A DNA stretch of 5,143 nt, taken from contig JBFGLJ010000179.1 of the NCBI GenBank assembly GCA_041576235.1, forward strand, positions 1 through 5,143, written 5' to 3'. A program made the translations under genes and the position numbers. Below, in pieces: positions 1 to 5,143 of the stretch; position 1 is the stretch's first letter; each line of letters starts with the position of its first letter. This DNA comes from JABDII01 sp041576235 (GTDB lineage: Bacteria > Gemmatimonadota > Gemmatimonadetes > Gemmatimonadales > GWC2-71-9). The notes beneath the pieces were generated by a model that was not told the origin of the DNA, made no database searches, and worked only from the letters and a program-made list of their open reading frames with translations.

Positions 1-557
1 AGACCCTCGCCGCCGGCCTCACCCCCGGCACCCGGCTCGGCATCCTCGACATTGGGATCGGAGCCGGGGATCTGGTCCGGTATGCGGCGCGGTGGGCGCG
101 GCGCCGAGGCTTCCAGGTCGACGCGCTCGGCATCGAGCCCCATGCCGCGGTAGCGGGGATCGCTCGGCGCACGGGCGTGCCTGTCGTCAGGGCGTGCGGC
201 ACCGCGCTGCCGGTCCGGCGAGACGGGGTCGACGTCGTGATCGTGAGCCAGGTCGTCCACCACCTGGAGAAGGACGCTGCCGTGGCGCTGCTCCGCGAGT
301 GTGATCGAGTGGCCAGCCGGGCCGTGGTGCTCGCCGACCTCGAGCGGACCCGAGCGGCCCGAGCGGCGTTCGCGGTCGGCGCCCGGTTGCTGCGATTCGA
401 CCCGGTGACGGTCGCCGACGGCCAGACGTCCATCCAACGCGGGTTCACGGCCCGCGAGCTGGTCGACCTGCTCGCCGCCGCAGGCATCCGCACCGAGGTC
501 GCTGTGCGGCCCTGTTGTCGGCTGGTGGCGGTGTGGACGCCAGAGGAATCGCGGTAA
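1..557 (+). CDS. SAM-dependent class I methyltransferase, 5' partial
   Basis: The reading frame is open from base 3 to the TAA at 555-557, giving 184 visible residues; the start lies upstream of the window. The glycine-rich SAM-binding motif I is visible near the start (LDIGIGAGDL, visible residues 15-24). An acidic residue follows at the end of the next strand (GIEP, Glu45), where class I methyltransferases bind the SAM ribose. Further on are a strand-plus-VHHL segment typical of UbiE/Methyltransf_11-type enzymes and a C-terminal RGFT-x-RELVDLL helix. These enzymes move a methyl group from SAM to a small molecule, probably in the cytoplasm. The substrate cannot be read from the sequence. The stop codon overlaps the start of the cyclase-like gene (TAATG), so it probably belongs to the same operon, and a tailoring step on an acyl or polyketide product is the inferred role. 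An internal GTG at 177 could act as a start, but it would remove motif I and is rejected. Confidence 0.85.
   Translation, partial: TLAAGLTPGTRLGILDIGIGAGDLVRYAARWARRRGFQVDALGIEPHAAVAGIARRTGVPVVRACGTALPVRRDGVDVVIVSQVVHHLEKDAAVALLRECDRVASRAVVLADLERTRAARAAFAVGARLLRFDPVTVADGQTSIQRGFTARELVDLLAAAGIRTEVAVRPCCRLVAVWTPEESR
542..547 (+). promoter_or_regulatory. Ribosome binding site that decides the SRPBCC gene start
   Basis: AGAGGA lies 9 bases before the ATG at 557, inside the last codons of the methyltransferase gene. It supports 557 as the start over the earlier in-frame ATG at 515, which would add 14 low-complexity residues and a deeper overlap, and over the later in-frame ATG at 581. Confidence 0.6.
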
Positions 558-1036
558 TGCGCACCGTCGATAGCCGACGCATGAGGGCCCCCGCTACTTC
601 GGTCTTTGCCGCCGCGGCCGACGTGGCGCGCTGGCCCGAGATCCTCCCCCATTACCGGTGGGTCCGGGTACTCGAGGCGCCGGAGGAGGGGGGAGCGGAG
701 GGGAAGCATGCCCTCGTCGAAATGGCAGCCTGGCGCCCCTTTGGACTGTTCAAGTACCCCACGTGGTGGGTATCACATATGACGGCCGACGAGCTAGCCG
801 GGGAGATACGCTACCATCACGTGCGCGGCATCACGCGGGGCATGGATGTGGTGTGGACCATCGACCCGGTCGATGAACGCGAGACCATGGTATCGATCGT
901 CCACGAGTGGACCGGACCGGCGTGGCCCCTGATCAGGCGTCCCGCGGCGGAGTGGGTCATCGGCCCGGTGTTCATTCACAGTATCGCCTCACGGACGCTG
1001 GCTGGAATCGCTCGCCATGTCGAAGCGCACACTTAA
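557..1036 (+). CDS. SRPBCC / polyketide cyclase-dehydrase family protein
   Basis: This 159-residue protein has the length and pattern of the START/Bet v 1-like (SRPBCC) fold, Polyketide_cyc2/Coq10 type. The N-terminal stretch (residues 15-39) has the usual VFAAAADVARWPEILP pattern: a helix, then W-P-x-x-L-P before the first long strand. A central beta region (residues 52-118) contains the aromatic-rich WRPFGLFKYPTWW segment and an E-x-R-Y-H-H-V strand. It ends in a long amphipathic helix (about 134-155). Such proteins form a hydrophobic pocket; family members act as aromatases/cyclases on polyketides or as lipid or quinone binders. No catalytic residue can be assigned. It has no signal peptide, so it is probably cytoplasmic. 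The gene sits between a methyltransferase and a ketosynthase and overlaps both, which favours a role in ring closure or handling of the product. A ubiquinone-binding Coq10-like role is the main alternative. Residues 42-50 are encoded by an unusually purine-rich run. Confidence 0.85.
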   Translation: MRTVDSRRMRAPATSVFAAAADVARWPEILPHYRWVRVLEAPEEGGAEGKHALVEMAAWRPFGLFKYPTWWVSHMTADELAGEIRYHHVRGITRGMDVVWTIDPVDERETMVSIVHEWTGPAWPLIRRPAAEWVIGPVFIHSIASRTLAGIARHVEAHT

Positions 1037-2273
1037 CGGCCGCCGTGTTGCCATCACGGGCATCGGCGCCGTCACCCCCATCGGGATCGGGGTGGAGGGG
1101 CTGTGGGCCGGTCTTGGCGACTGCGCCTCGGCGGTGGGCCCGCTTCGCCGGTTCGACCCCGAGCCGTTCAAGTCCCGCATCGCCGCCGAGGTCGCGGACT
1201 TCGATCCCAACGACTTCATCGAGCGGCGTCGCGCGCGGCGGTTGGATCGTTTCTCGCAGTTCGCGCTTTCCGCGACACGTCTCGCCCTCGAGAACGCCGG
1301 TCTTCGACCGAGCCACGAAGACCCCGACCGCGTTGGCGCCATGATGGGCACGGCGCTGGGCGGCATCGCCTTCGCCGAGGCCCAACATCAGAACTACATC
1401 GACGGCGGCTTGCGGGGAGTCGACCCGGCGCTCGCGTTGATGGTCTTCGCCGGGGCGGCCAGCTGCAACGTCGCCATTGAGTTCGGGTTCACCGGCCCCA
1501 ACTCGACCAACGGCATGAGCTGCGCGTCGGGGACCATCGCCATCGGCGAGGCCTTCCGGACCATTCGGCGTGGTGAGGCGGACGTCATGGTCGCCGGCGG
1601 GGCTGAGGCTCCCCTCGCTCCACTCACCTTCGGCGCGTTTGCCATCATTCGCGCCATGTCGACCCGAAACGACGACCCTCGTGCGGCTAGTCGTCCGTTC
1701 GATGCCGGCCGGGACGGGTTCGTCATGGCGGAGGGCGCCGTGACGCTGGTGCTCGAGGAGCTGGGACGGGCGCGGGCGCGGGGAGCCGAGGTCTATGCCG
1801 AGGTATGTGGCTACGGTCTCACGAACGACGCGCATCACATGACGGCGCCCCGTCCCGATGGCCGTCAGGCGGCTCGGGCCATGGAACTCGCCCTGGCGGA
1901 TGGGCACGTCGCGCCAGCAGACATCGGGTATATCAACGCCCATGGATCGAGCACCCCGCTCAACGACCCTACCGAGACGGAGGCGATCAAGCAGGTGTTC
2001 GGCCCGCACCCCTCCCGGCTCGTCGTCAGCGGCACCAAGGGCTATTACGGGCATGCTCTCGGTGCCAGCGGCGCGATCGAGGCGGCGATCTGTGCGCTCG
2101 CCACCAAGCGCCGCTGGCTGCCCCCCACGGTCAATCTCCACACCCCAGACCCGCGGTGCGATCTTGCCTTCCTCACCGACCGCGGCACAGGCGCCGATCC
2201 CGAGTACCTTCTCAGCAATTCCTTTGGGTTCGGGGGCATCAACGCGACCTTGGTGTTCCGTCGCGCCGACTGA
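1017..2273 (+). CDS. Beta-ketoacyl-ACP synthase, KAS II (FabF)-like
   Basis: The 418-residue protein is complete, close to the usual FabF length of about 410. It would extend an acyl chain on acyl carrier protein by decarboxylative Claisen condensation in the cytoplasm. The thiolase-fold active site is intact: Cys169 in GMSCASG, His309 in NAHGSSTPLND, Lys341 and His346 in TKGYYGHALGASG, Asp271 in the gating loop NDAHHMTAP, and the C-terminal NSFGFGG loop (401-407). These positions sit a constant six residues beyond the E. coli FabF equivalents (Cys163, Asp265, His303, Lys335, His340), so the alignment has few gaps. Leu114 falls where FabF has Ile108, at the bottom of the acyl pocket. The ATG at 1017 overlaps the cyclase gene by 20 bases and has only a weak TGGA 10 bases upstream, suggesting translational coupling. 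No KS-beta/chain-length factor follows, so it probably works as a homodimer. It may serve a dedicated pathway rather than housekeeping fatty acid synthesis, because no acpP, fabD or fabG is adjacent. Confidence 0.95.
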   Translation: MSKRTLNGRRVAITGIGAVTPIGIGVEGLWAGLGDCASAVGPLRRFDPEPFKSRIAAEVADFDPNDFIERRRARRLDRFSQFALSATRLALENAGLRPSHEDPDRVGAMMGTALGGIAFAEAQHQNYIDGGLRGVDPALALMVFAGAASCNVAIEFGFTGPNSTNGMSCASGTIAIGEAFRTIRRGEADVMVAGGAEAPLAPLTFGAFAIIRAMSTRNDDPRAASRPFDAGRDGFVMAEGAVTLVLEELGRARARGAEVYAEVCGYGLTNDAHHMTAPRPDGRQAARAMELALADGHVAPADIGYINAHGSSTPLNDPTETEAIKQVFGPHPSRLVVSGTKGYYGHALGASGAIEAAICALATKRRWLPPTVNLHTPDPRCDLAFLTDRGTGADPEYLLSNSFGFGGINATLVFRRAD

Positions 2274-2365
2274 CCCACGGACCGCTGCATTCCCTTTCGT
2301 TCTCCGCTGCCCAGGTCTAGATTCGGCACCGCCAACACTCACCTGCCACCAGCCGAGGAGCGGTC
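2274..2365 (+). other. Intergenic gap between ketosynthase and aquaporin genes
   Basis: This 92-base non-coding stretch separates the two genes on the + strand. I see no strong hairpin followed by a T-run, so no intrinsic terminator can be called. A pyrimidine-rich run (about 2290-2305) and a poor -10-like TAGATT (2318-2323) without a convincing -35 are present. The gap is long enough for a promoter for the aquaporin gene, but none can be assigned with confidence. Confidence 0.5.
2355..2360 (+). promoter_or_regulatory. Ribosome binding site of the aquaporin gene
   Basis: GAGGAG lies 5 bases before the ATG at 2366. It is a good Shine-Dalgarno match and fixes the start of the channel gene, whose first membrane helix begins a few residues later. 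Confidence 0.7.
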
Positions 2366-3064
2366 ATGCCTAGTTTGGTCCGTCGTCTGAGCGCCGAAGC
2401 GTTCGGCACATTCGGACTCGTGTTTATTGGCGGGTCCGTCATCGTCGCCGAGCGGTTTCCGAACGCAGGGTTCGGTCTCCTGGGCATCGCCGTGGCGCAT
2501 GCGTTCGTCTTCTCCATCATGATCACCGCCACCATGAACATCTCGGGCGGGCACCTGAATCCTGCCGTGACCCTGGGGGTCTTGATGAGCCGGCGCATCT
2601 CGGGGCGCGATGCGGCCTTGTATGTCTTGGCCCAACTCGGCGGGGCAGTCATCGCCGGGCTGGTCATGAAGGCGGTCCTGCCCGCCAACGTGGCGCGGAT
2701 CGTGTCGTACGGCACGCCGGCTATCGCCGGCACCATCTCCTTGGCCAATGCCATCGCCATCGAAGCGGTCTTGACGTTCTTGCTGGTCTCGGCGGTCTTC
2801 GGAACGGCAATCTCGCCCGAGGCCCCCAAGGTGGGCGGGTTCGGAATCGGCCTGGTGCTGTTGTTTGCGATGCTGGTTGGAGGCCCGTTTACCGGTGCCG
2901 CTCTCAACCCTGCGCGCGCCTTCGGCCCTGCGGTGGTGAGTTCGGCGTGGGTCGGGCAGGTGGCCTATTGGATCGGGCCCGCGCTGGGCGGCGTGGCCGC
3001 GGGGCTGCTGTGGGCGTGGATCCTCTTGCCCAAGGAACCGGCCGAGGCGCCGGCAACCGCATAG
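2366..3064 (+). CDS. MIP-family channel (aquaporin) with TIP-like filter
   Basis: The 232-residue inner-membrane channel has six predicted membrane helices (about 8-28, 38-57, 85-104, 129-148, 158-178, 197-220) and two half-helices carrying the paired pore motifs NPA at 65-67 and 181-183. Glu11 and Glu133, the conserved buried glutamates of helices 1 and 4, are present. The length matches ordinary aquaporins, and the glycerol-facilitator insertions are absent. Aligned by eye to E. coli AqpZ (Phe43, His174, Thr183, Arg189), the aromatic/arginine filter is His45, Met169, Ala178 and Arg184. The phrases AHAF before ISGGHLNPAVT and GGPFTGAALNPARAFGPAVV resemble plant tonoplast aquaporins. Water passage is expected; ammonia, hydrogen peroxide or another small neutral solute is an inference from the filter. 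The gene has its own ribosome binding site and stands 92 bases after the ketosynthase gene, so a shared transcript is possible but not shown. It converges on ccmD. Confidence 0.95.
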   Translation: MPSLVRRLSAEAFGTFGLVFIGGSVIVAERFPNAGFGLLGIAVAHAFVFSIMITATMNISGGHLNPAVTLGVLMSRRISGRDAALYVLAQLGGAVIAGLVMKAVLPANVARIVSYGTPAIAGTISLANAIAIEAVLTFLLVSAVFGTAISPEAPKVGGFGIGLVLLFAMLVGGPFTGAALNPARAFGPAVVSSAWVGQVAYWIGPALGGVAAGLLWAWILLPKEPAEAPATA

Positions 3065-3070
3065 CCGCTA
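3062..3070. other. Convergent gene junction, stop codons three bases apart
   Basis: The sequence TAGCCGCTA contains the aquaporin stop (TAG, 3062-3064) and, on the other strand, the ccmD stop (TAG, 3070-3068). There is no room for a terminator between the genes. The nearest stem, CCGGC/GCCGG (3038-3053), lies inside the aquaporin coding region and lacks a T-run, so termination must use Rho or signals inside the opposing gene. Confidence 0.7.
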
Positions 3071-3196
3071 GGCGTCGTCCCGCTTGAGGGAGCGCTTGGC
3101 CCGGCGCCAGAGCGAGACCGTGTATCCGACGTAGATCACCAGCGTAATGATGTACGCGGCGATCATGTAGGCTGCGTTGTCGGGGGTGCTAGGCAT
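3068..3196 (-). CDS. ccmD: CcmD, small haem exporter subunit
   Basis: This 42-residue protein has a short N-terminus facing the periplasm, one membrane helix (about residues 9-30, with the tyrosines usual for the family) and a basic cytoplasmic tail (WRRAKRSLKR). That is the standard form of CcmD. It is known to join the CcmABC complex and to be needed for release of haem-loaded CcmE. The start chosen is the ATG at 3196, which overlaps the end of ccmC by 8 bases (ATGCCTAG) and has a strong AGGAGG upstream. The upstream in-frame extension to 3289 runs in a shadow frame of ccmC and adds an Arg/Trp/Gly-rich segment without family character. Sequence alone gives weak identity for so small a protein; position directly after ccmC makes the call firm. 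It is the last gene of the operon. Confidence 0.88.
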   Translation of the reverse strand: MPSTPDNAAYMIAAYIITLVIYVGYTVSLWRRAKRSLKRDDA

Positions 3197-3893
3197 GCGA
3201 CCCCTCCTCACCCATCCGCGCCTCGTCGGCCCGGGCCATGCCATAGCGGATGGTGACAAAGCCGACATAGAGCAGCGTCGTCGCCCCAAGCCCGAACAGC
3301 AACGTCGTCAGCATTTCCGGCGGGAGTGACGGCCGGCTGGGTTTGAGGAGGATGGGTGTCGGGTGGAGGGTGCGGAACAGATACACACTCAGGTGTATGA
3401 ACGGTACGAGCACCAACCCGAGAATGCCGACCACGGCGCTGAAGCGAGCGCGTTCCGAACGATCGCTGAGGGCCGCCCGAAGGGTCAGGTAGCCGACAAA
3501 GAGCAGAAAGACCATCAACGTCAGCGTCAACCGGGCATCCCACGTCCACCAGGTCCCCCACACCGGCTTCCCCCAGATGGGGCCCGTGGTCAACATGACG
3601 GCCGAAAACGCCAAGCCCACCTCCGCCGATGAGGCGGCGAAGAGATCCAACCGCGCGTCCTTGAGCCACAAATAGAGCAAGCTCACAATACCAACGAGCG
3701 CAAAGGCCATCAACGCCGCCCAGGCCGCAGGGGCGTGAATGTAGAAGATCTTCTGGGCGGCCCCCTGGCGGACTTCGATGGGCGTATACATGAGGGCGCG
3801 GACATACACGCCTCCGATGGCCAAGAGGGCCACCGTCGTCACCCAAAAGCCGTGACGAACGATGCGACGGGCAACCAGGGGTTCAGCGCTCAT
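3189..3893 (-). CDS. ccmC: CcmC, haem-handling protein of cytochrome c maturation
   Basis: The 234-residue inner-membrane protein is close to the E. coli CcmC length and has six predicted membrane helices. The family hallmark is present: the tryptophan-rich WGTWWTWD (WWD domain, residues 112-119) in a periplasmic loop. The two haem-ligand histidines are also present, His53 in FYIHAP before the loop and His167 in PFIHLSV after it. By family knowledge, CcmC loads haem onto the chaperone CcmE, working with CcmA, CcmB and CcmD. The ATG at 3893 overlaps the ccmB stop as ATGA, with GGTGGAAGA just upstream. The in-frame extension to 3926 would add 11 residues inside ccmB and is not needed. The related haem proteins CcsA and CcmF share the WWD motif, but they are longer and differ around it, and the ccm gene order settles the identity. 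Confidence 0.97.
   Translation of the reverse strand: MSAEPLVARRIVRHGFWVTTVALLAIGGVYVRALMYTPIEVRQGAAQKIFYIHAPAAWAALMAFALVGIVSLLYLWLKDARLDLFAASSAEVGLAFSAVMLTTGPIWGKPVWGTWWTWDARLTLTLMVFLLFVGYLTLRAALSDRSERARFSAVVGILGLVLVPFIHLSVYLFRTLHPTPILLKPSRPSLPPEMLTTLLFGLGATTLLYVGFVTIRYGMARADEARMGEEGSHA
3203..3208 (-). promoter_or_regulatory. Ribosome binding site of ccmD
   Basis: Read on the minus strand, AGGAGG (within GAGGAGGGG) lies 6 bases before the ccmD ATG at 3196. It is inside the last codons of ccmC (Glu-Glu-Gly). It is the strongest Shine-Dalgarno in the window and decides the ccmD start. Confidence 0.75.
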
Positions 3894-4570
3894 TCTTCCA
3901 CCAGGAACGGGAATGTCCAGACACACACCGCCACAAAGACGATGTCGTACACGGCGAGTAACCTAAGCCACCCCGCGATTTCGCTCAACGGACGGTCCGT
4001 GAGCAAGCGTGAGGTGGCCTGTACTGCCCCAATGAGCGGCGGAACCATGAAGGGCAGGAGGAGCACGGGGAGCATCAACTCCGCGAACCGGGTGCGGACC
4101 ACCATGGCGCTGAAGATGGTGCCGACCGCGACGAAGCCGAGTGTGGCCAGCGCCATCACCGCGAGAATGCCGCCGAGCGCACCCCACAGATCGACGTTGA
4201 AGAACAACACGAAGAGCGGCAGGGTGACCAGCTCGACGACACCAACGAACGCCAGATTGGCGAGGAGCTTCCCTCCATAGATCACTCGCCGCGGAATGGG
4301 AGCGAGGAGGAGCCCGTTCATGCTGGCGTTCTCGCGCTCCAGATTGAAGGCGCGATTCAACGCGATGACAGCCGCGAATGCCACGGTAATCCAGAGCACG
4401 CTGGGGGCGAGGACCAATGAAGAGACCAACGTGGCGTCGCGGGCAAAGTTGAACACCACCAACACGAGTGCCGCGAACACCAGGGACGAAAGCAGGGCCG
4501 TCTTGCTTCGCACTTCCACCTTGAGATCCTTGGCGGCAACCAGGAGCGCCAGCCGAAGCCATCTAGCCAC
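3890..4570 (-). CDS. ccmB: CcmB, haem exporter membrane subunit (GTG start)
   Basis: With the GTG start at 4570 the protein has 226 residues, the usual CcmB size of about 220. Six membrane helices are predicted. Family features are the cytoplasmic N-terminus with AAKDLKVEVRSK before helix 1, the loop ERENASMNGLLLAPIPR (78-94), which in ABC-2-type permeases meets the ATPase, and the LLPFMVPPLIGA segment (171-182). CcmB is the membrane partner of the CcmA ATPase in the complex that drives haem-CcmE release. GTG 4570 overlaps the ccmA stop by 8 bases (GTGGCTAG). No good Shine-Dalgarno precedes it, so translation probably depends on ribosomes finishing ccmA. The frame stays open back to an ATG at 4705, but those 45 residues are Arg/Ser/Pro-rich, run antiparallel to nothing in the family and lie wholly inside ccmA. 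The ATG at 4562 is out of frame. Confidence 0.94.
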   Translation of the reverse strand: MARWLRLALLVAAKDLKVEVRSKTALLSSLVFAALVLVVFNFARDATLVSSLVLAPSVLWITVAFAAVIALNRAFNLERENASMNGLLLAPIPRRVIYGGKLLANLAFVGVVELVTLPLFVLFFNVDLWGALGGILAVMALATLGFVAVGTIFSAMVVRTRFAELMLPVLLLPFMVPPLIGAVQATSRLLTDRPLSEIAGWLRLLAVYDIVFVAVCVWTFPFLVEE

Positions 4571-5143
4571 GGAGCAACTCGCCGTAGCGGGGAAGGAAAT
4601 CGGCCAACGCCGCCGGCCGGGGCTCCGCGAGCGCCCAGCGCCCCCCGAGCAAGACCGCCACGTGGGTGGCGAGGTCCCAGACCTCCGCCAGTTGGTGGGT
4701 GACAACCACGATGGCTCGGCCGCGGTTCAACTCATCGGTGAGCAGACCACGAAACCGCTCCGCCCCGGTCACGTCGAGCCCCGTGAAGGGCTCGTCCAAG
4801 AGGACGACCCTAGGATCGTGGAGCAACGCACGCGCAATCGCTACCCGCTGCACCGTCCCGCGACTGAGGTGACGGAGCGGGTCGTCGGCGCGGGCTGAGA
4901 CCTCGAGCGACTCGAGCGCCCGTTGAGCCACCGCTTTGGGATCGGGCAATCCATACAATCGAGCGGTGAACACCAGGTTCTCTACCGGGGTCAGGTCATC
5001 GTAGAGCAGAGTTTGGTGGGAGAGAAGCCCGATCGGCCGGCGAGTCTCCGGCTCGCCGGCGCGCACGGGAGTGCCCATGACCCGGACTGTACCCCGGGTT
5101 GGACGCATGAGGCCCGATAGGATTCTGAGCAGCGTGGTCTTTC
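4563..5143 (-). CDS. ccmA: CcmA, haem exporter ATP-binding protein, 5' partial
   Basis: The frame is open to the window edge; 192 residues are visible and the N-terminus (roughly 40 residues by family length) is missing. The window edge cuts just inside the Walker A loop: the first complete codons read KTTLLRILSGL. Then come the Q-loop (LLSHQTLLYDDLTPVENL), the ABC signature LSRGTVQRVAIARAL, Walker B with the catalytic glutamate (RVVLLDEPFTGLD) and the switch histidine (VVVTHQLAEVWDLA). All needed ATPase motifs are therefore present, though the signature departs from LSGGQ (see findings). CcmA is the cytoplasmic nucleotide-binding subunit of CcmABCD; ATP hydrolysis is linked to releasing haem-loaded CcmE from CcmC rather than to moving haem itself. 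The identity rests on the motifs, the YGLPDP region after the Q-loop and the following ccmB, ccmC and ccmD. The promoter of the operon must lie to the right, outside the window. Confidence 0.96.
   Translation of the reverse strand, partial: KTTLLRILSGLMRPTRGTVRVMGTPVRAGEPETRRPIGLLSHQTLLYDDLTPVENLVFTARLYGLPDPKAVAQRALESLEVSARADDPLRHLSRGTVQRVAIARALLHDPRVVLLDEPFTGLDVTGAERFRGLLTDELNRGRAIVVVTHQLAEVWDLATHVAVLLGGRWALAEPRPAALADFLPRYGELLRG

Noticed and set aside
342..366. Three GAGCGG copies spaced 9-10 bases apart in the methyltransferase gene
   Set aside because: They are imperfect, lie within coding sequence and encode an ordinary Glu/Arg/Ala helix; GC-rich codon use explains them.
2295..2323. Possible sigma-70 promoter (TTTCGT, 17 bases, TAGATT) before the aquaporin gene
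   Set aside because: The -10 matches consensus at only four positions and the -35 at two, which is no better than chance in a gap of this size.
972..2342. A 456-codon open frame on the minus strand
   Set aside because: It lies wholly opposite the well-supported ketosynthase gene; its protein is Arg/Gly-rich without recognisable motifs, as expected for a shadow frame in GC-rich DNA.
2317..2907. A 196-codon minus-strand open frame opposite the aquaporin gene
   Set aside because: It is a mirror of the aquaporin codons in a complementary frame, with no family features.
3038..3053. CCGGC/GCCGG hairpin near the end of the aquaporin gene as a terminator
   Set aside because: The stem is only five pairs, lies within coding sequence and has no T-run after it.
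3735..4280. A 181-codon plus-strand open frame across ccmC/ccmB
   Set aside because: It lies antisense to two clear membrane protein genes and its translation has no domain or membrane character.
4571..4705. N-terminal extension of ccmB to an upstream ATG
   Set aside because: It would add 45 Arg/Ser/Pro-rich residues inside ccmA; the GTG at 4570 gives the family length and a compact overlap.
4296..4898. A 200-codon plus-strand open frame across ccmB/ccmA
   Set aside because: It is antisense to ccmB and ccmA, and the polar, motif-free translation is a frame artefact.
4902..4919. Tandem CTCGAGCGA / CTCGAGCGC repeat
   Set aside because: Only two 9-base copies inside ccmA, encoding Leu-Glu-Ser-Leu-Glu in a helix; it is too short to call a repeat element.

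Overview
This is a GC-rich bacterial window with tightly packed, overlapping genes. It carries a System I (Ccm) cytochrome c maturation operon, which means a Gram-negative-type cell making c-type cytochromes. Codon use and protein style would fit an environmental lineage such as Methylomirabilota/Rokubacteria, Acidobacteriota, Gemmatimonadota or a deltaproteobacterial group. The sequence alone does not decide between these, so the lineage is only a guess.

Left part (1-2273, + strand): the end of a biosynthetic operon. It holds a class I SAM-dependent methyltransferase whose 5' end is outside the window, then a polyketide-cyclase-like SRPBCC protein (557-1036), then a FabF/KAS II-type beta-ketoacyl-ACP synthase with an intact Cys-His-His set (1017-2273). 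The stop and start codons overlap (TAATG, then a 20-base overlap), so the three genes are very probably co-transcribed and translationally coupled. Methyltransferase + cyclase + ketosynthase suggests a small fatty-acid/polyketide-type pathway. No chain-length-factor partner or acyl carrier protein gene follows, and the product cannot be named.

Middle (2274-3064, + strand): a 92-base gap with a good ribosome binding site, then a complete MIP-family channel (aquaporin). Its predicted selectivity filter looks more like plant tonoplast aquaporins (TIPs) than E. coli AqpZ.

Right part (3068-5143, - strand): ccmA (5' end outside the window), ccmB, ccmC and ccmD, in that order of transcription (right to left). 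All neighbours overlap by 4 or 8 bases. CcmA is the ATPase and CcmB and CcmC are membrane subunits. CcmC carries the WWD haem-handling motif, and CcmD is the small single-pass partner. Together they deliver haem to the periplasmic chaperone CcmE, which is not in this window. The ccm operon and the aquaporin gene converge with only three bases between their stop codons. I found no RNA genes, mobile elements, CRISPR arrays or attachment sites. Most of the window is ordinary. The aquaporin filter and the ketosynthase/cyclase/methyltransferase cassette are the parts most worth a second look.
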